Part shown: piece by piece, positions 1-7,723 of the stretch
How the letters are laid out: each line of letters opens with the position of its first letter
Position numbering within the stretch: position 1 is the stretch's first letter
Assembly: GCF_009391885.1 (NCBI RefSeq)
Contig: NZ_VZII01000007.1
Coordinates: 1-64,000, forward strand
Origin: Pseudomonas sp. MN1F
GTDB taxonomy: Bacteria; Pseudomonadota; Gammaproteobacteria; Pseudomonadales; Pseudomonadaceae
DNA length: 64,000 nt
Direction of reading: 5' to 3'
Translations under genes and position numbers: made by a program
Notes under the pieces: model-generated
What the model saw: only the letters and a program-made list of their open reading frames with translations
Told to the model about the DNA's origin: nothing
Database searches by the model: none

Positions 1-17
1 AATTGCTTGATTCGATT

Positions 18-29
18 TGTTAAAGAGCG
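18..29 (-). promoter_or_regulatory. rRNA leader boxA antitermination site
   Basis: Read on the minus strand this is CGCTCTTTAACA, the boxA sequence of rRNA leaders bound by the NusB/NusE antitermination complex. It lies downstream of two minus-strand promoters, so a 16S-first rRNA operon should begin just left of the window. Confidence 0.8.
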
Positions 30-65
30 TTTGGTTAAGAGCTTTTCGTCTCAACCGAGGCGCGC

Positions 66-93
66 ATTCTACGCTTTCCTCATTTGCTGTCAA
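66..93 (-). promoter_or_regulatory. rrn promoter, proximal
   Basis: On the minus strand there is a perfect -35 TTGACA (88-93), a 16-bp spacer and a near-consensus -10 TAGAAT (66-71), followed by a GC-rich discriminator (GCGCGCC). A GC-rich discriminator is typical of stringently controlled rRNA promoters. It is followed by boxA at 18-29. Confidence 0.8.
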
Positions 94-194
94 GCGTTTA
101 TTTTGAAGTTTTTCCGAAGCTGCTTTCTTTCAAAAGCGTTCAACTTCAACAACTTACCGCTTGCCTCGTTGCGTTCAACGCTGCGAGGAGGCGA

Positions 195-222
195 ATAATA
201 CGCGCTTTGAAATCAGAGTCAA
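195..222 (-). promoter_or_regulatory. rrn promoter, distal
   Basis: A second minus-strand promoter has -35 TTGACT (217-222), a 16-bp spacer and -10 TATTAT (195-200), with the discriminator TCGCCTCC after it. It is in tandem with the promoter at 66-93, as in many rrn operons with two or more promoters. The rest of 1-325 has no convincing gene. The short plus-strand reading frame at 7-198 is the antisense of this leader. Confidence 0.7.
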
Positions 223-325
223 CACCTTGATCTGAAAAAACTTTCGATATTCATCTGCGGCCACCTGGCAACTAAATGCATCAAGCGCTGCTCTGTAGAG
301 AACCACCCCGTGGAGCATAACGGCC

Positions 326-1207
326 ATGAGCGATGCGCAGAGCGAAAAAACCCCCGGCCTGTCGGCGGACGAAGAGATGGAAGTCAGCCATAACCAGCCG
401 CCGCGGGCAGCAGTATTGCACGAGATCATTCGTTACCAGGGCGACCAGGAACTGGAGCGTACGCTGGCGGCGCTCTGGTGGTCCGCCCTTGCCGCCGGCC
501 TGAGCATGGGCCTGTCACTGATGGCCATGGGGCTGTTCTATGCCCGGTTGCCTGAAGGCGACAGTGCTCAGGTCATCGCCAGCATCGGCTACAGCGCCGG
601 CTTTCTTGCGGTGATCCTTGCACGCCAGCAATTGTTTACCGAAAACACCCTCACCGCCGTGCTGCCCGTCATGACCACACCAACCCTGGCCAACCTCGGG
701 CGCTTGCTGCGGCTGTGGAGCGTGGTGCTGCTCGGCAACCTGGCAGGCACCTTGCTGGTGGCCTGGGTAATGCTCGAACTGCCGATCTTCGACAGCAAGA
801 CCGATGTGGCCTTCCTCGAGATCGGGCGCAAGGTCATGAAGAACGACATCAGTCAGATGTTCGCCAAAGGCATCGTATCGGGCTGGATGATCGCCACCAT
901 GGTCTGGATGATCCCGTCCATGGAGCATGCCAAGATCTGGATCATCCTGATGATTACCTACCTGATGGCACTGGGTGACTTCACCCACATCGTCGTCGGC
1001 TCGGTGGAAGTTTCCTACCTGGTGTGGGCCGGCGACGAAACCTGGCGCAGCTTCTGGCTGGAGTTCGCCTTGCCGACCCTGACGGGCAATATCATCGGCG
1101 GCAGCTGCATCTTCGCCCTGATCAGCCATGCTCAGGTACGCAGCGACAGCGGCAAGCCGCCATCGCACCTATTAAAGAACGAAGAGCGTCAGCCAGGCCA
1201 GGACTGA
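326..1207 (+). CDS. formate/nitrite transporter (FNT) family membrane protein
   Basis: This 293-residue inner-membrane protein belongs to the FNT superfamily, whose members conduct small monovalent anions such as formate or nitrite. It resembles the E. coli YfdC branch, which carries a polar N-terminal tail of about 50 residues before the first membrane helix. About six hydrophobic segments are visible from residue 52 on, including LWWSALAAGLSMGLSLMAMG and the C-terminal IIGGSCIFALISHAQ. The substrate cannot be told from sequence. The gene stands alone, transcribed away from the rrn promoters, and ends 2 bp before the convergent hydrolase gene. The ATG at 326 has the AACGGCC context but only a weak ribosome-binding site. 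Confidence 0.85.
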   Translation: MSDAQSEKTPGLSADEEMEVSHNQPPRAAVLHEIIRYQGDQELERTLAALWWSALAAGLSMGLSLMAMGLFYARLPEGDSAQVIASIGYSAGFLAVILARQQLFTENTLTAVLPVMTTPTLANLGRLLRLWSVVLLGNLAGTLLVAWVMLELPIFDSKTDVAFLEIGRKVMKNDISQMFAKGIVSGWMIATMVWMIPSMEHAKIWIILMITYLMALGDFTHIVVGSVEVSYLVWAGDETWRSFWLEFALPTLTGNIIGGSCIFALISHAQVRSDSGKPPSHLLKNEERQPGQD

Positions 1208-1209
1208 AC

Positions 1210-2304
1210 TCAGTCCGCCGCCAATGCCCGTTCGACCGCCCTGCCCCGCTGAGGCGCCGGGTGCGGCTGCCACCAGTTCTGCCCTTCGTGGGGTGAGTCG
1301 ATGCTCACCCGCTCGCCCATCTGTGGCGTACTAAGCCGCACCTGGGCCGCCCCAGCCAGGGCGACAATGCGTTCGAACGGCTCCTGCCAGCCGTGGATAG
1401 CAAGATCGAAGGTGCCGTTATGGATCGGTAGCATCCAGCGCCCTCGCAAATCCAGATGTGCCTGCAGGCTTTGCTCCGGCTGCATGTGTACGTTGGGCCA
1501 GGCCACGTTGTAGGCACCGGTCTCGATCAATGTCAGGTCGAACGGCCCGTAGCGCTCGCCGATTTCAGCAAAGCCGGTGAAGTAACCGGTATCACCGCTG
1601 AAGAACACCCGCGTCTGGTCATCTATCAGTACCCAGGAGGCCCACAAGGTGCGGTTGCTGTCGAACAGGCCACGCCCGGAGAAGTGCTGCGCGGGGGTGG
1701 CGACGAAACGTACACCCTCGACTTCGGTTTCCTGCCACCAGTCCAGTTGCGTCACCTTTGCAGCAGGCACTCCCCACTCGATCAGCAGGTCACCCACCCC
1801 GAGCGGGGCCAGAAAGCGCTCGGCACGCGGGGCCAGCCGCCGTATCGCCTGCTCATCGAGGTGGTCGAAATGGTCGTGGGACAAAATCACCGCCGTCAGC
1901 GGCGGCAACTCATCCAGCCCCAGCGGTGGCGCATGAAAGCGCTGCGGCCCGGCCCATTGCACCGGCGAGGCGCGCTCGGCGAAAACCGGGTCGGTAATGA
2001 AGTAGCGACCGCGCAGCTTGAGCAATACTGTGGAATGACCCAGGCGCCAGAGGCTGTGGTCCGGTGCATCGAGTACCTGCTCGCGGGTCATGGGCTGCAC
2101 GCTGAGCGCTGCTGCCGGGCGAGTTTGCGGCGGCTTGCGCAGCAGCAGGTACTTGAGGCCGATGCGCAGCTTCTTAAGCACGCCATCCTGAGGCAGGCTG
2201 GCCTGGTTGTGAAAACGTCCGTCCCGCTGTGGCGCCGATCGGTCGCCAGGATTAGCCATGGGAGCCATGAGCAGCAACACTCCAAGCAAGAGGAAAGGCT
2301 TCAT
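1210..2304 (-). CDS. exported metallo-beta-lactamase-fold hydrolase (NAPE-PLD/UlaG-like)
   Basis: This 364-residue protein starts with a hydrophobic signal-like segment (MKPFLLLGVLLLMAPMA). The metal-binding motif SHDHFDH (H143, H145, D147, H148) is intact, and further family signatures follow: SGDTGYFTGF, then an aspartate-rich stretch and LPIHNGTFDL. This pattern is shared with N-acylphosphatidylethanolamine phospholipase D-like and RomA/UlaG-like hydrolases. The natural substrate is unknown; membrane phospholipid-like phosphodiesters are a family-based guess. It is transcribed divergently from the diguanylate cyclase gene. Confidence 0.8.
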   Translation of the reverse strand: MKPFLLLGVLLLMAPMANPGDRSAPQRDGRFHNQASLPQDGVLKKLRIGLKYLLLRKPPQTRPAAALSVQPMTREQVLDAPDHSLWRLGHSTVLLKLRGRYFITDPVFAERASPVQWAGPQRFHAPPLGLDELPPLTAVILSHDHFDHLDEQAIRRLAPRAERFLAPLGVGDLLIEWGVPAAKVTQLDWWQETEVEGVRFVATPAQHFSGRGLFDSNRTLWASWVLIDDQTRVFFSGDTGYFTGFAEIGERYGPFDLTLIETGAYNVAWPNVHMQPEQSLQAHLDLRGRWMLPIHNGTFDLAIHGWQEPFERIVALAGAAQVRLSTPQMGERVSIDSPHEGQNWWQPHPAPQRGRAVERALAAD

Positions 2305-2431
2305 GTTACCCCACAGGGATCACATCAACCGTGAATTGGCTTGTAAGGTCATTTTTCGTCGATGAAACACTGTTCAACAATATTCACGTGAGTTATGCGA
2401 TAAACGGCACCCCAGCAGAAGAACAACGACC

Positions 2432-3508
2432 ATGATGGACAATCGCAGCGGCAAGGGACTTTCTTTCGTCAAGCGCATCTACCTGCCGCGTGTCATCGGC
2501 CTGGGGATCGGCCTGTTCAGCGTAGCCGCTGCCGTGGCACCGCTGTCGCCGCCAAGCTGGGTCTGGGCGCTGCTGCTGTTCAATGGCCTGCTCTGGCCAC
2601 ATGTCGCCTATCAGTGGGCATCGCGTTCGGCGGCCCCTTATCAGGCGGAAGAGCGCAACATACTGCTGGACTCGCTGCTGGGCGGCTTCTGGACCGCAGC
2701 CATGCACTTCAACCCGCTGCCGAGCGTGACCGTGCTGTCGATGATGACCATGAACAACGTGGCCGCGGGCGGCAAGCGCCTGATCGTTCGCGGGGTAATG
2801 GCTCAGCTGGCCGGCATGCTGCTGGCCAGCGCATTGCTGGGCACCGGGCTGCAGCTGAACGCCACGGCGCTGCAGATCTACGCCTGCCTGCCCATGTTGA
2901 CCCTGTACCCGTTGGCACTGGGCTGGGTCTGCTACCGCCTGGCGATCAAACTGGGCGAGCACAAGCGTCGCCTGAGCGCCCTGAGCCTGACCGACAGCCT
3001 GACCGGCCTGCTCAACCACGGTGCCTGGAAAGACCTGCTGCTGCTCAGGTTCCAGGCCTGCCGGCAACAACAGTCATCCACCGTGATCGCGCTGATCGAC
3101 ATCGATCACTTCAAGGCCATCAACGACACCTTCGGCCATGTGGTCGGCGATTGCGTGCTGCGCCAGATGAGCGAGGAGCTCAAGCGCAACCTGCGCGAAT
3201 CCGACCAGGCCGGGCGCTATGGCGGCGATGAGTTCTGCGTGATCCTGCCCGCCACCAGCGAGGCCCAGGCCTGCCAGGCCATGGAGCGTCTGCGCGAGCA
3301 GGTCGCGGGCTACCGCAACCCACAGCTGCCGCACCTGCGCATCAGCCTGAGCATCGGCCTGGCAGCTTTCCACGCCGGCCTGCAGTCCCCCGAGCACTGG
3401 CTGGAACAGGCCGACAAGGCGCTGTACAGCGCCAAGCGCCGCGGCCGCGACCAGGTCAATTTCGCCCAAGGCGAGGCCACCCCGCTCAGGCTGGCCTATC
3501 CTGACTGA
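2432..3508 (+). CDS. MASE2-GGDEF diguanylate cyclase
   Basis: This protein makes cyclic di-GMP from two GTP. Residues 15-175 form a MASE2-type membrane sensor with several hydrophobic helices, the architecture of E. coli DgcC (AdrA). Residues 183-345 are a GGDEF domain with the intact active-site motif GGDEF at 264-268. An RxxD inhibitory site (RESD, 255-258) lies five residues upstream, so product feedback inhibition is expected. Two ATGs lie at 2432 and 2435 with only a weak ribosome-binding site (AGAAGAA). A second c-di-GMP gene follows 55 bp downstream and may be cotranscribed. Confidence 0.9.
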   Translation: MMDNRSGKGLSFVKRIYLPRVIGLGIGLFSVAAAVAPLSPPSWVWALLLFNGLLWPHVAYQWASRSAAPYQAEERNILLDSLLGGFWTAAMHFNPLPSVTVLSMMTMNNVAAGGKRLIVRGVMAQLAGMLLASALLGTGLQLNATALQIYACLPMLTLYPLALGWVCYRLAIKLGEHKRRLSALSLTDSLTGLLNHGAWKDLLLLRFQACRQQQSSTVIALIDIDHFKAINDTFGHVVGDCVLRQMSEELKRNLRESDQAGRYGGDEFCVILPATSEAQACQAMERLREQVAGYRNPQLPHLRISLSIGLAAFHAGLQSPEHWLEQADKALYSAKRRGRDQVNFAQGEATPLRLAYPD

Positions 3509-3563
3509 ACCTCCTTGCTGATTGCTCGGCAGGGCGTTGCAGTCATCAAGGAGTCGTTTGCGC

Positions 3564-6134
3564 ATGGCCAGGACCGCCAGCCCTCTCCCTCGCCTTCAGG
3601 TCCGTCGCCTGATCGGCGTTTTCTGCGTGGTCTTCGGCCTCGCCTGCCTGGTCACCCTGGGCGCACTGTTCAACATCGCGGCCACCCTCGACCAGCAGGA
3701 GAAACAACGCAGCGCCTTCCATGCCACCCAGGCGCTGGAGCAACGCCTGCTGGCCTCCCGGCAGTTTCTGTCCAGCTACGCGGTGTGGGACGCCGCCTTC
3801 GAGCACCTGGCAGGCAAGGTCGACTGGCAGTGGGCCTATAAAGAGAAGAACGTTGGTGAATCGCTGTACAGTGCCAGCGGCTACGAAGGGGTGTTTGTGG
3901 TCGATGACCAGCGCACCACCTATGCACTGTTCAAAGGTGCGCCTACCGAAGCAGTTGCGGGCAGTTTCATCGATGCGCCCCTGGCGGAAATCATCGAGGC
4001 CGCACGCGCAGCCGCCAGCGCCCGCGAGCAGATCACCCGTTTCGTCCTGTTCAACAACTGGCCGGCGGTACTCAGCGCCGCCGCCGTGCGCCCGGACAAG
4101 GACGTCAGCGCAGCAGACGTGAGCCAGGCCCCGGTGATGCTGTTCGTCGACCAACTCACCGAGGCCAAGCTCGCGCACCTGGGCGAAGGTGCTGGCCTTG
4201 CGCACATGCATGTAGAGAAGAACGAGGAGCACGAGCGCGGTCACCAGCACATCGCCTTGGGCGACACCGGTTATCGCCTGGCCTGGATCAGCCCGATGCC
4301 CGGGCGGCAGCTGCTCTGGGCGGTGTTGCCGCCCTTGCTCTGCGCGCTGCTGATACTGGGCCTGGTGATGCTTTACCTGTTTCGCCTTGCGTTGCGCAGC
4401 TCCCGCGCCATCGATCTCAGCCTGCAGCGCCTGCAGAAGAGCAATCAGGCCTTGGAAGCCAGTGAGCAGCGTTTTCGCGCAGTGGCCGAGGCCGCCTCCG
4501 ATTGGATCTGGGAAACTGACCGGCAGCAGCGGCTCACCTACCTCTCCCAGCGCTTCGTCAGGGTTACCGGCGACCCGGTCGAGGCCTGGCTTGGCCAACC
4601 GCTCAATCAACTGCTCAGCTGTGAAACCACGCCGTTGTCAGCCTGGCTCGATGGCCAGATCGAGGCCGATTCGGAACAACCGGCCAACCTGCGTTGCGCC
4701 TACCGCGACCACAACGGCCTGAGCCGCTATTGCCGCATATCGGCACGGGCAATCCGGCTCGATGGCAAGCCCGTCGGCTTTCGCGGTACGGCCAGCGATA
4801 TCACCGATGAAGTCGAGGCCCATGCGCGCATCCAGCACCTGTCGATGCACGACCCACTGACCGGCCTTGCCAATCGCAACAAGCTGGCCAGGCACCTGGA
4901 ACAGGCCCTGTTGTATGGCAGCGAGTCACCGCCGCTGACCTTGCTGCTGCTCGACCTGGACAACTTCAAGCCGATCAACGACTCCCTCGGCCATACGGCG
5001 GGTGATGCCGTGCTGCAGGAAGTGGCCGCACGCCTGCGCGACACCACCCGCGACGTCGACCTGGTGGCACGCCTGGGCGGTGATGAATTCGTCCTGGTAC
5101 TGGAAGGCATGGATAGCCACAGTGAAGTCGACCGCCTGTGCCGGCGGTTGGTCGAACTGCTGCAGCAACCCATTACCTTTGAAAACCAGCAACTGCACAT
5201 CGGTGTCAGCATCGGCATCGCCCAGACGCACAGCCAGGGTTTCGATGCCGGCGAGCTGATCCGCTGCGCCGATATCGCCCTGTATCAGGCCAAGGTCGAT
5301 GGCAAGGGCACCTGGCGCTACTTCGCTGCGGCGATGAACCAGCAGATCCAGTACCGCCGCCAGCTGGAAAACGATCTGCGCCGCGCCCTGAAGAACAACG
5401 AGTTCGTCCTTCATTACCAGCCACGCTATCGCCTGAGCGATTTGCGCATCGTCTCGGTCGAAGCCTTGCTGCGCTGGCAGCACCCGCAAGAAGGCCTGCT
5501 CGCACCGGATACCTTCATCCCGCTGGCCGAGCAAAGCGGACTGATCGTCACCCTGGGCCGCTGGGTGCTGAGCGAAGCCTGTCGCGCGGCCCGCGACTGG
5601 CCGGACCACCTGCTGGTTTCGGTGAACCTGTCACCGGCGCAGTTCATGCGCAGTGACGTGGTGGCCGACATGCGCGAAACCCTGCTGCAAACCGGCTTCC
5701 CTGCCCAGCGGCTGGAGCTGGAGATTACCGAGAACGTGATGCTCAACGACATCGAAGGCGCCCTGGGCACCATGCTCGCGCTCAAGGAGCTGGGCGTGCG
5801 GCTGAACATGGATGATTTCGGCACAGGCTATTCCTCGCTGGGTTACCTGCGGACCTACCCGTTCGACAGCATCAAGATCGACAAGCGCTTCATCGCCGGG
5901 CTGGCCAATAGCACTGGCAGCGACCGCGCCGTGGTGCAGGCGATCATCAGCCTGGGTGAGGCGATGGGGCTGACGGTAACCGCCGAGGGCGTGGAAACCG
6001 AACAGCAATTACGGGCGCTGCAGAAAGACCGCTGCCATGAAGTGCAGGGTTACTACCTGAGCCGACCGTTGGACAAGGCCGGCTTCGAGCAATTGTTGCA
6101 ACAGAAACCTGGGGGCGCCGCAGGCGCTTCTTGA
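3564..6134 (+). CDS. CHASE4-PAS-GGDEF-EAL cyclic di-GMP enzyme
   Basis: This 856-residue inner-membrane protein has an N-terminal helix (19-38), a periplasmic CHASE4-like sensor with the WDAAFEHL and W-x-x-KNVGES patterns (about 60-245), a second helix (252-275), a PAS domain (about 298-415), a GGDEF domain and an EAL domain. GGDEF is intact at 505-509 with an upstream RDVD inhibitory site. The phosphodiesterase side also looks active: EALLRW from 633 and DDFGTGYSSL from 750. It may therefore both make and degrade c-di-GMP. The ATG at 3564 is chosen because AAGGAG lies at 3548-3553, rather than an upstream TTG at 3522. Confidence 0.9.
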   Translation: MARTASPLPRLQVRRLIGVFCVVFGLACLVTLGALFNIAATLDQQEKQRSAFHATQALEQRLLASRQFLSSYAVWDAAFEHLAGKVDWQWAYKEKNVGESLYSASGYEGVFVVDDQRTTYALFKGAPTEAVAGSFIDAPLAEIIEAARAAASAREQITRFVLFNNWPAVLSAAAVRPDKDVSAADVSQAPVMLFVDQLTEAKLAHLGEGAGLAHMHVEKNEEHERGHQHIALGDTGYRLAWISPMPGRQLLWAVLPPLLCALLILGLVMLYLFRLALRSSRAIDLSLQRLQKSNQALEASEQRFRAVAEAASDWIWETDRQQRLTYLSQRFVRVTGDPVEAWLGQPLNQLLSCETTPLSAWLDGQIEADSEQPANLRCAYRDHNGLSRYCRISARAIRLDGKPVGFRGTASDITDEVEAHARIQHLSMHDPLTGLANRNKLARHLEQALLYGSESPPLTLLLLDLDNFKPINDSLGHTAGDAVLQEVAARLRDTTRDVDLVARLGGDEFVLVLEGMDSHSEVDRLCRRLVELLQQPITFENQQLHIGVSIGIAQTHSQGFDAGELIRCADIALYQAKVDGKGTWRYFAAAMNQQIQYRRQLENDLRRALKNNEFVLHYQPRYRLSDLRIVSVEALLRWQHPQEGLLAPDTFIPLAEQSGLIVTLGRWVLSEACRAARDWPDHLLVSVNLSPAQFMRSDVVADMRETLLQTGFPAQRLELEITENVMLNDIEGALGTMLALKELGVRLNMDDFGTGYSSLGYLRTYPFDSIKIDKRFIAGLANSTGSDRAVVQAIISLGEAMGLTVTAEGVETEQQLRALQKDRCHEVQGYYLSRPLDKAGFEQLLQQKPGGAAGAS

Positions 6135-6142
6135 ACCGCGGC

Positions 6143-6463
6143 TCAGCGCAGCGAACGTTCAGCCACGATTTCCGGCAGGTCACTGCGCCGCAGGTAGATA
6201 CGCAACGGCTCGCCAATGTTCAGCCGGTCGTCCACATGCTGCTCCAGCAACAGTGCCAGCCGTTCCCGGCACAGCGCCATGCGTGCGCCTTGTTGCGGCC
6301 GCCAGACGAATTCGCTGCAGGGGGTGATGCTGTCATCCGCCACGTCCATGCCGAACGCGTCCTCGGAAAACCGCACGATATGGACGCCGCGCTTGCCATG
6401 AAAACCGACAAAGCCATTGAGCTGGTCGGCAGCGCTGCAGATGTCCTGGGAAGTGATGGCCAT
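6143..6463 (-). CDS. small conserved hypothetical protein
   Basis: This 106-residue soluble protein begins MAITSQDICSAADQLNGF. The start at 6463 is chosen because GCGAGG lies just upstream; a longer reading frame to 6670 has no ribosome-binding site. It contains FVGFHGKRGVHIVRFSEDAF and an arginine-rich central part, and no family could be named. It lies downstream of, and in the same direction as, the efflux operon but 172 bp away, and converges on the GGDEF-EAL gene with an 8-bp gap. Confidence 0.6.
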   Translation of the reverse strand: MAITSQDICSAADQLNGFVGFHGKRGVHIVRFSEDAFGMDVADDSITPCSEFVWRPQQGARMALCRERLALLLEQHVDDRLNIGEPLRIYLRRSDLPEIVAERSLR

Positions 6464-6635
6464 GACGTAACCTCGCAAATGAACGGAAGTGACGCACGCC
6501 AGGCAGGTAACGGCCGCCTCTGTTGGGCGACGCGCAGTGGGCAGACTAGCGCATGTGCTCATCGTTGTGCCAAGGTTTTCGCCGTCTGGCATCAGGTCGA
6601 GTTGCGACGCCAGCAGCCGCCCGGCCCTATGGCCA

Positions 6636-7505
6636 TCACTGTTGCGCCTGATGCTCATGCACCTGCACACTGGCAGTCATCCCCGCACTCAGGTGCACGC
6701 CCTCGGGAATCTGCTCCAGCCTGATCCGCACCGGAATCCGTTGCGCCAGCCGCACCCAGTTGAAGGTCGGTTCCACCACTGGCAGCAGTTGGCTGTCCGG
6801 GTTGCTGTTGCTGTCGGTGATGCCACGGCTGATGCTTTCCACATGGCCCTGCATCGCATCGCCTGCGCCCATCAGCCAGACCTTCACCTCATCGCCAACC
6901 CGAATGCGTGGCAGTTTGGTCTCTTCGAAATAGGCCTGGATGTAGAACGTCGAATCATCCACCAGGGCCATCACCGATTCACCGGTATTCACATAGTTGC
7001 CCTGGGCCAGGCGCAGGTTGGTGATGTGCCCGCTACGCGGTGCCCGCACTTCGCTGCGTGCCAGGTTGATCCTGGCCACTTGCAACTGCGCTTCGGCTTC
7101 ATGCAGTTCACCCCGGGCAACGGCGGCATTGATCTGGGCGTTTTCGCGCAGTTCGGCACTGATCGCCTCCGGGCCCAATGCCGTGCGCCGCGCCGCTTCA
7201 CGCTCACGCAGGTGGAGCTGCTGGGCGCGGGTTTCAGCCACCGCGCTGGCCTGTTCGAATGCCGCCTGGAAACGCTCGCGATCGATGCTCATCAGCAGGT
7301 CGCCAGCCTTGACCTGCTGGTTATCCTGCACCTTCAGCTCACGCACCCAGCCAGACACGTCCGGGGCGATCACCACCACATCGGCGCGCACCCGGGCATC
7401 ACGCGTCCAAGGCGTGAGCATGTAGTACTGCCAGAGCTTGAAGCCGGCCAGAACGGCAACGGCGACCACGCACAAGGTCACCAGGGTACGGACGACGGCA
7501 CGCAT
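6636..7505 (-). CDS. HlyD/AaeA-family efflux periplasmic adaptor
   Basis: This 289-residue membrane-fusion protein has an N-terminal anchor helix (MRAVVRTLVTLCVVAVAVLA), then biotinyl-lipoyl-like halves around a helical hairpin (VIAPDVSGWVRELKVQDNQQ and VRAPRSGHITNLRLAQGNYV). It should link the inner-membrane FUSC protein to an outer-membrane channel for export of aromatic or other organic compounds. The ATG at 7505 has AAGGAG 7 bp upstream. It is the last gene of a three-gene operon (FUSC, DUF1656, HlyD), the same set as E. coli ydhK-ydhI-ydhJ and aaeB-aaeX-aaeA. Confidence 0.88.
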   Translation of the reverse strand: MRAVVRTLVTLCVVAVAVLAGFKLWQYYMLTPWTRDARVRADVVVIAPDVSGWVRELKVQDNQQVKAGDLLMSIDRERFQAAFEQASAVAETRAQQLHLREREAARRTALGPEAISAELRENAQINAAVARGELHEAEAQLQVARINLARSEVRAPRSGHITNLRLAQGNYVNTGESVMALVDDSTFYIQAYFEETKLPRIRVGDEVKVWLMGAGDAMQGHVESISRGITDSNSNPDSQLLPVVEPTFNWVRLAQRIPVRIRLEQIPEGVHLSAGMTASVQVHEHQAQQ

Positions 7506-7516
7506 TGAATCACTCC

Positions 7517-7723
7517 TTACAAAGGCCCCAGCAGGCGAACTACCAGGAACAGCACACAAACGAACAACGCCGTGTCGAACAGCGCTTCATGCCAGATCCA
7601 GCGCCCCAGCGGCGTGGCCTGTACCACCAGGCGCAGCACGCCGGTCAGCGCCAGCGCCATCAGCACATAAATCAGGAACGGGCTGAACAGCACACCGCCC
7701 AGCTCCCACTCACGCAAGCCCAT
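7517..7723 (-). CDS. DUF1656 small membrane protein (YdhI/AaeX-like)
   Basis: This 68-residue protein begins MGLREWELGG and has two predicted membrane helices (FLIYVLMALALTGVLRLVV and ALFDTALFVCVLFLVVRLLG). The DUF1656 family is nearly always encoded with HlyD and FUSC transport proteins. The start at 7723 has AGGAGG six bases upstream and overlaps the end of the FUSC gene by 14 bp, which points to translational coupling. It is likely a small accessory subunit of the pump. Confidence 0.85.
   Translation of the reverse strand: MGLREWELGGVLFSPFLIYVLMALALTGVLRLVVQATPLGRWIWHEALFDTALFVCVLFLVVRLLGPL

Noticed and set aside
7..198. 63-codon frame at the left edge
   Set aside because: It lies over the rrn promoter and boxA on the other strand and has no ribosome-binding site.
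1456..2334. 292-codon plus-strand frame opposite the metallo-hydrolase
   Set aside because: It is antisense to a gene with clear catalytic motifs and signal peptide, and its product has no domain.
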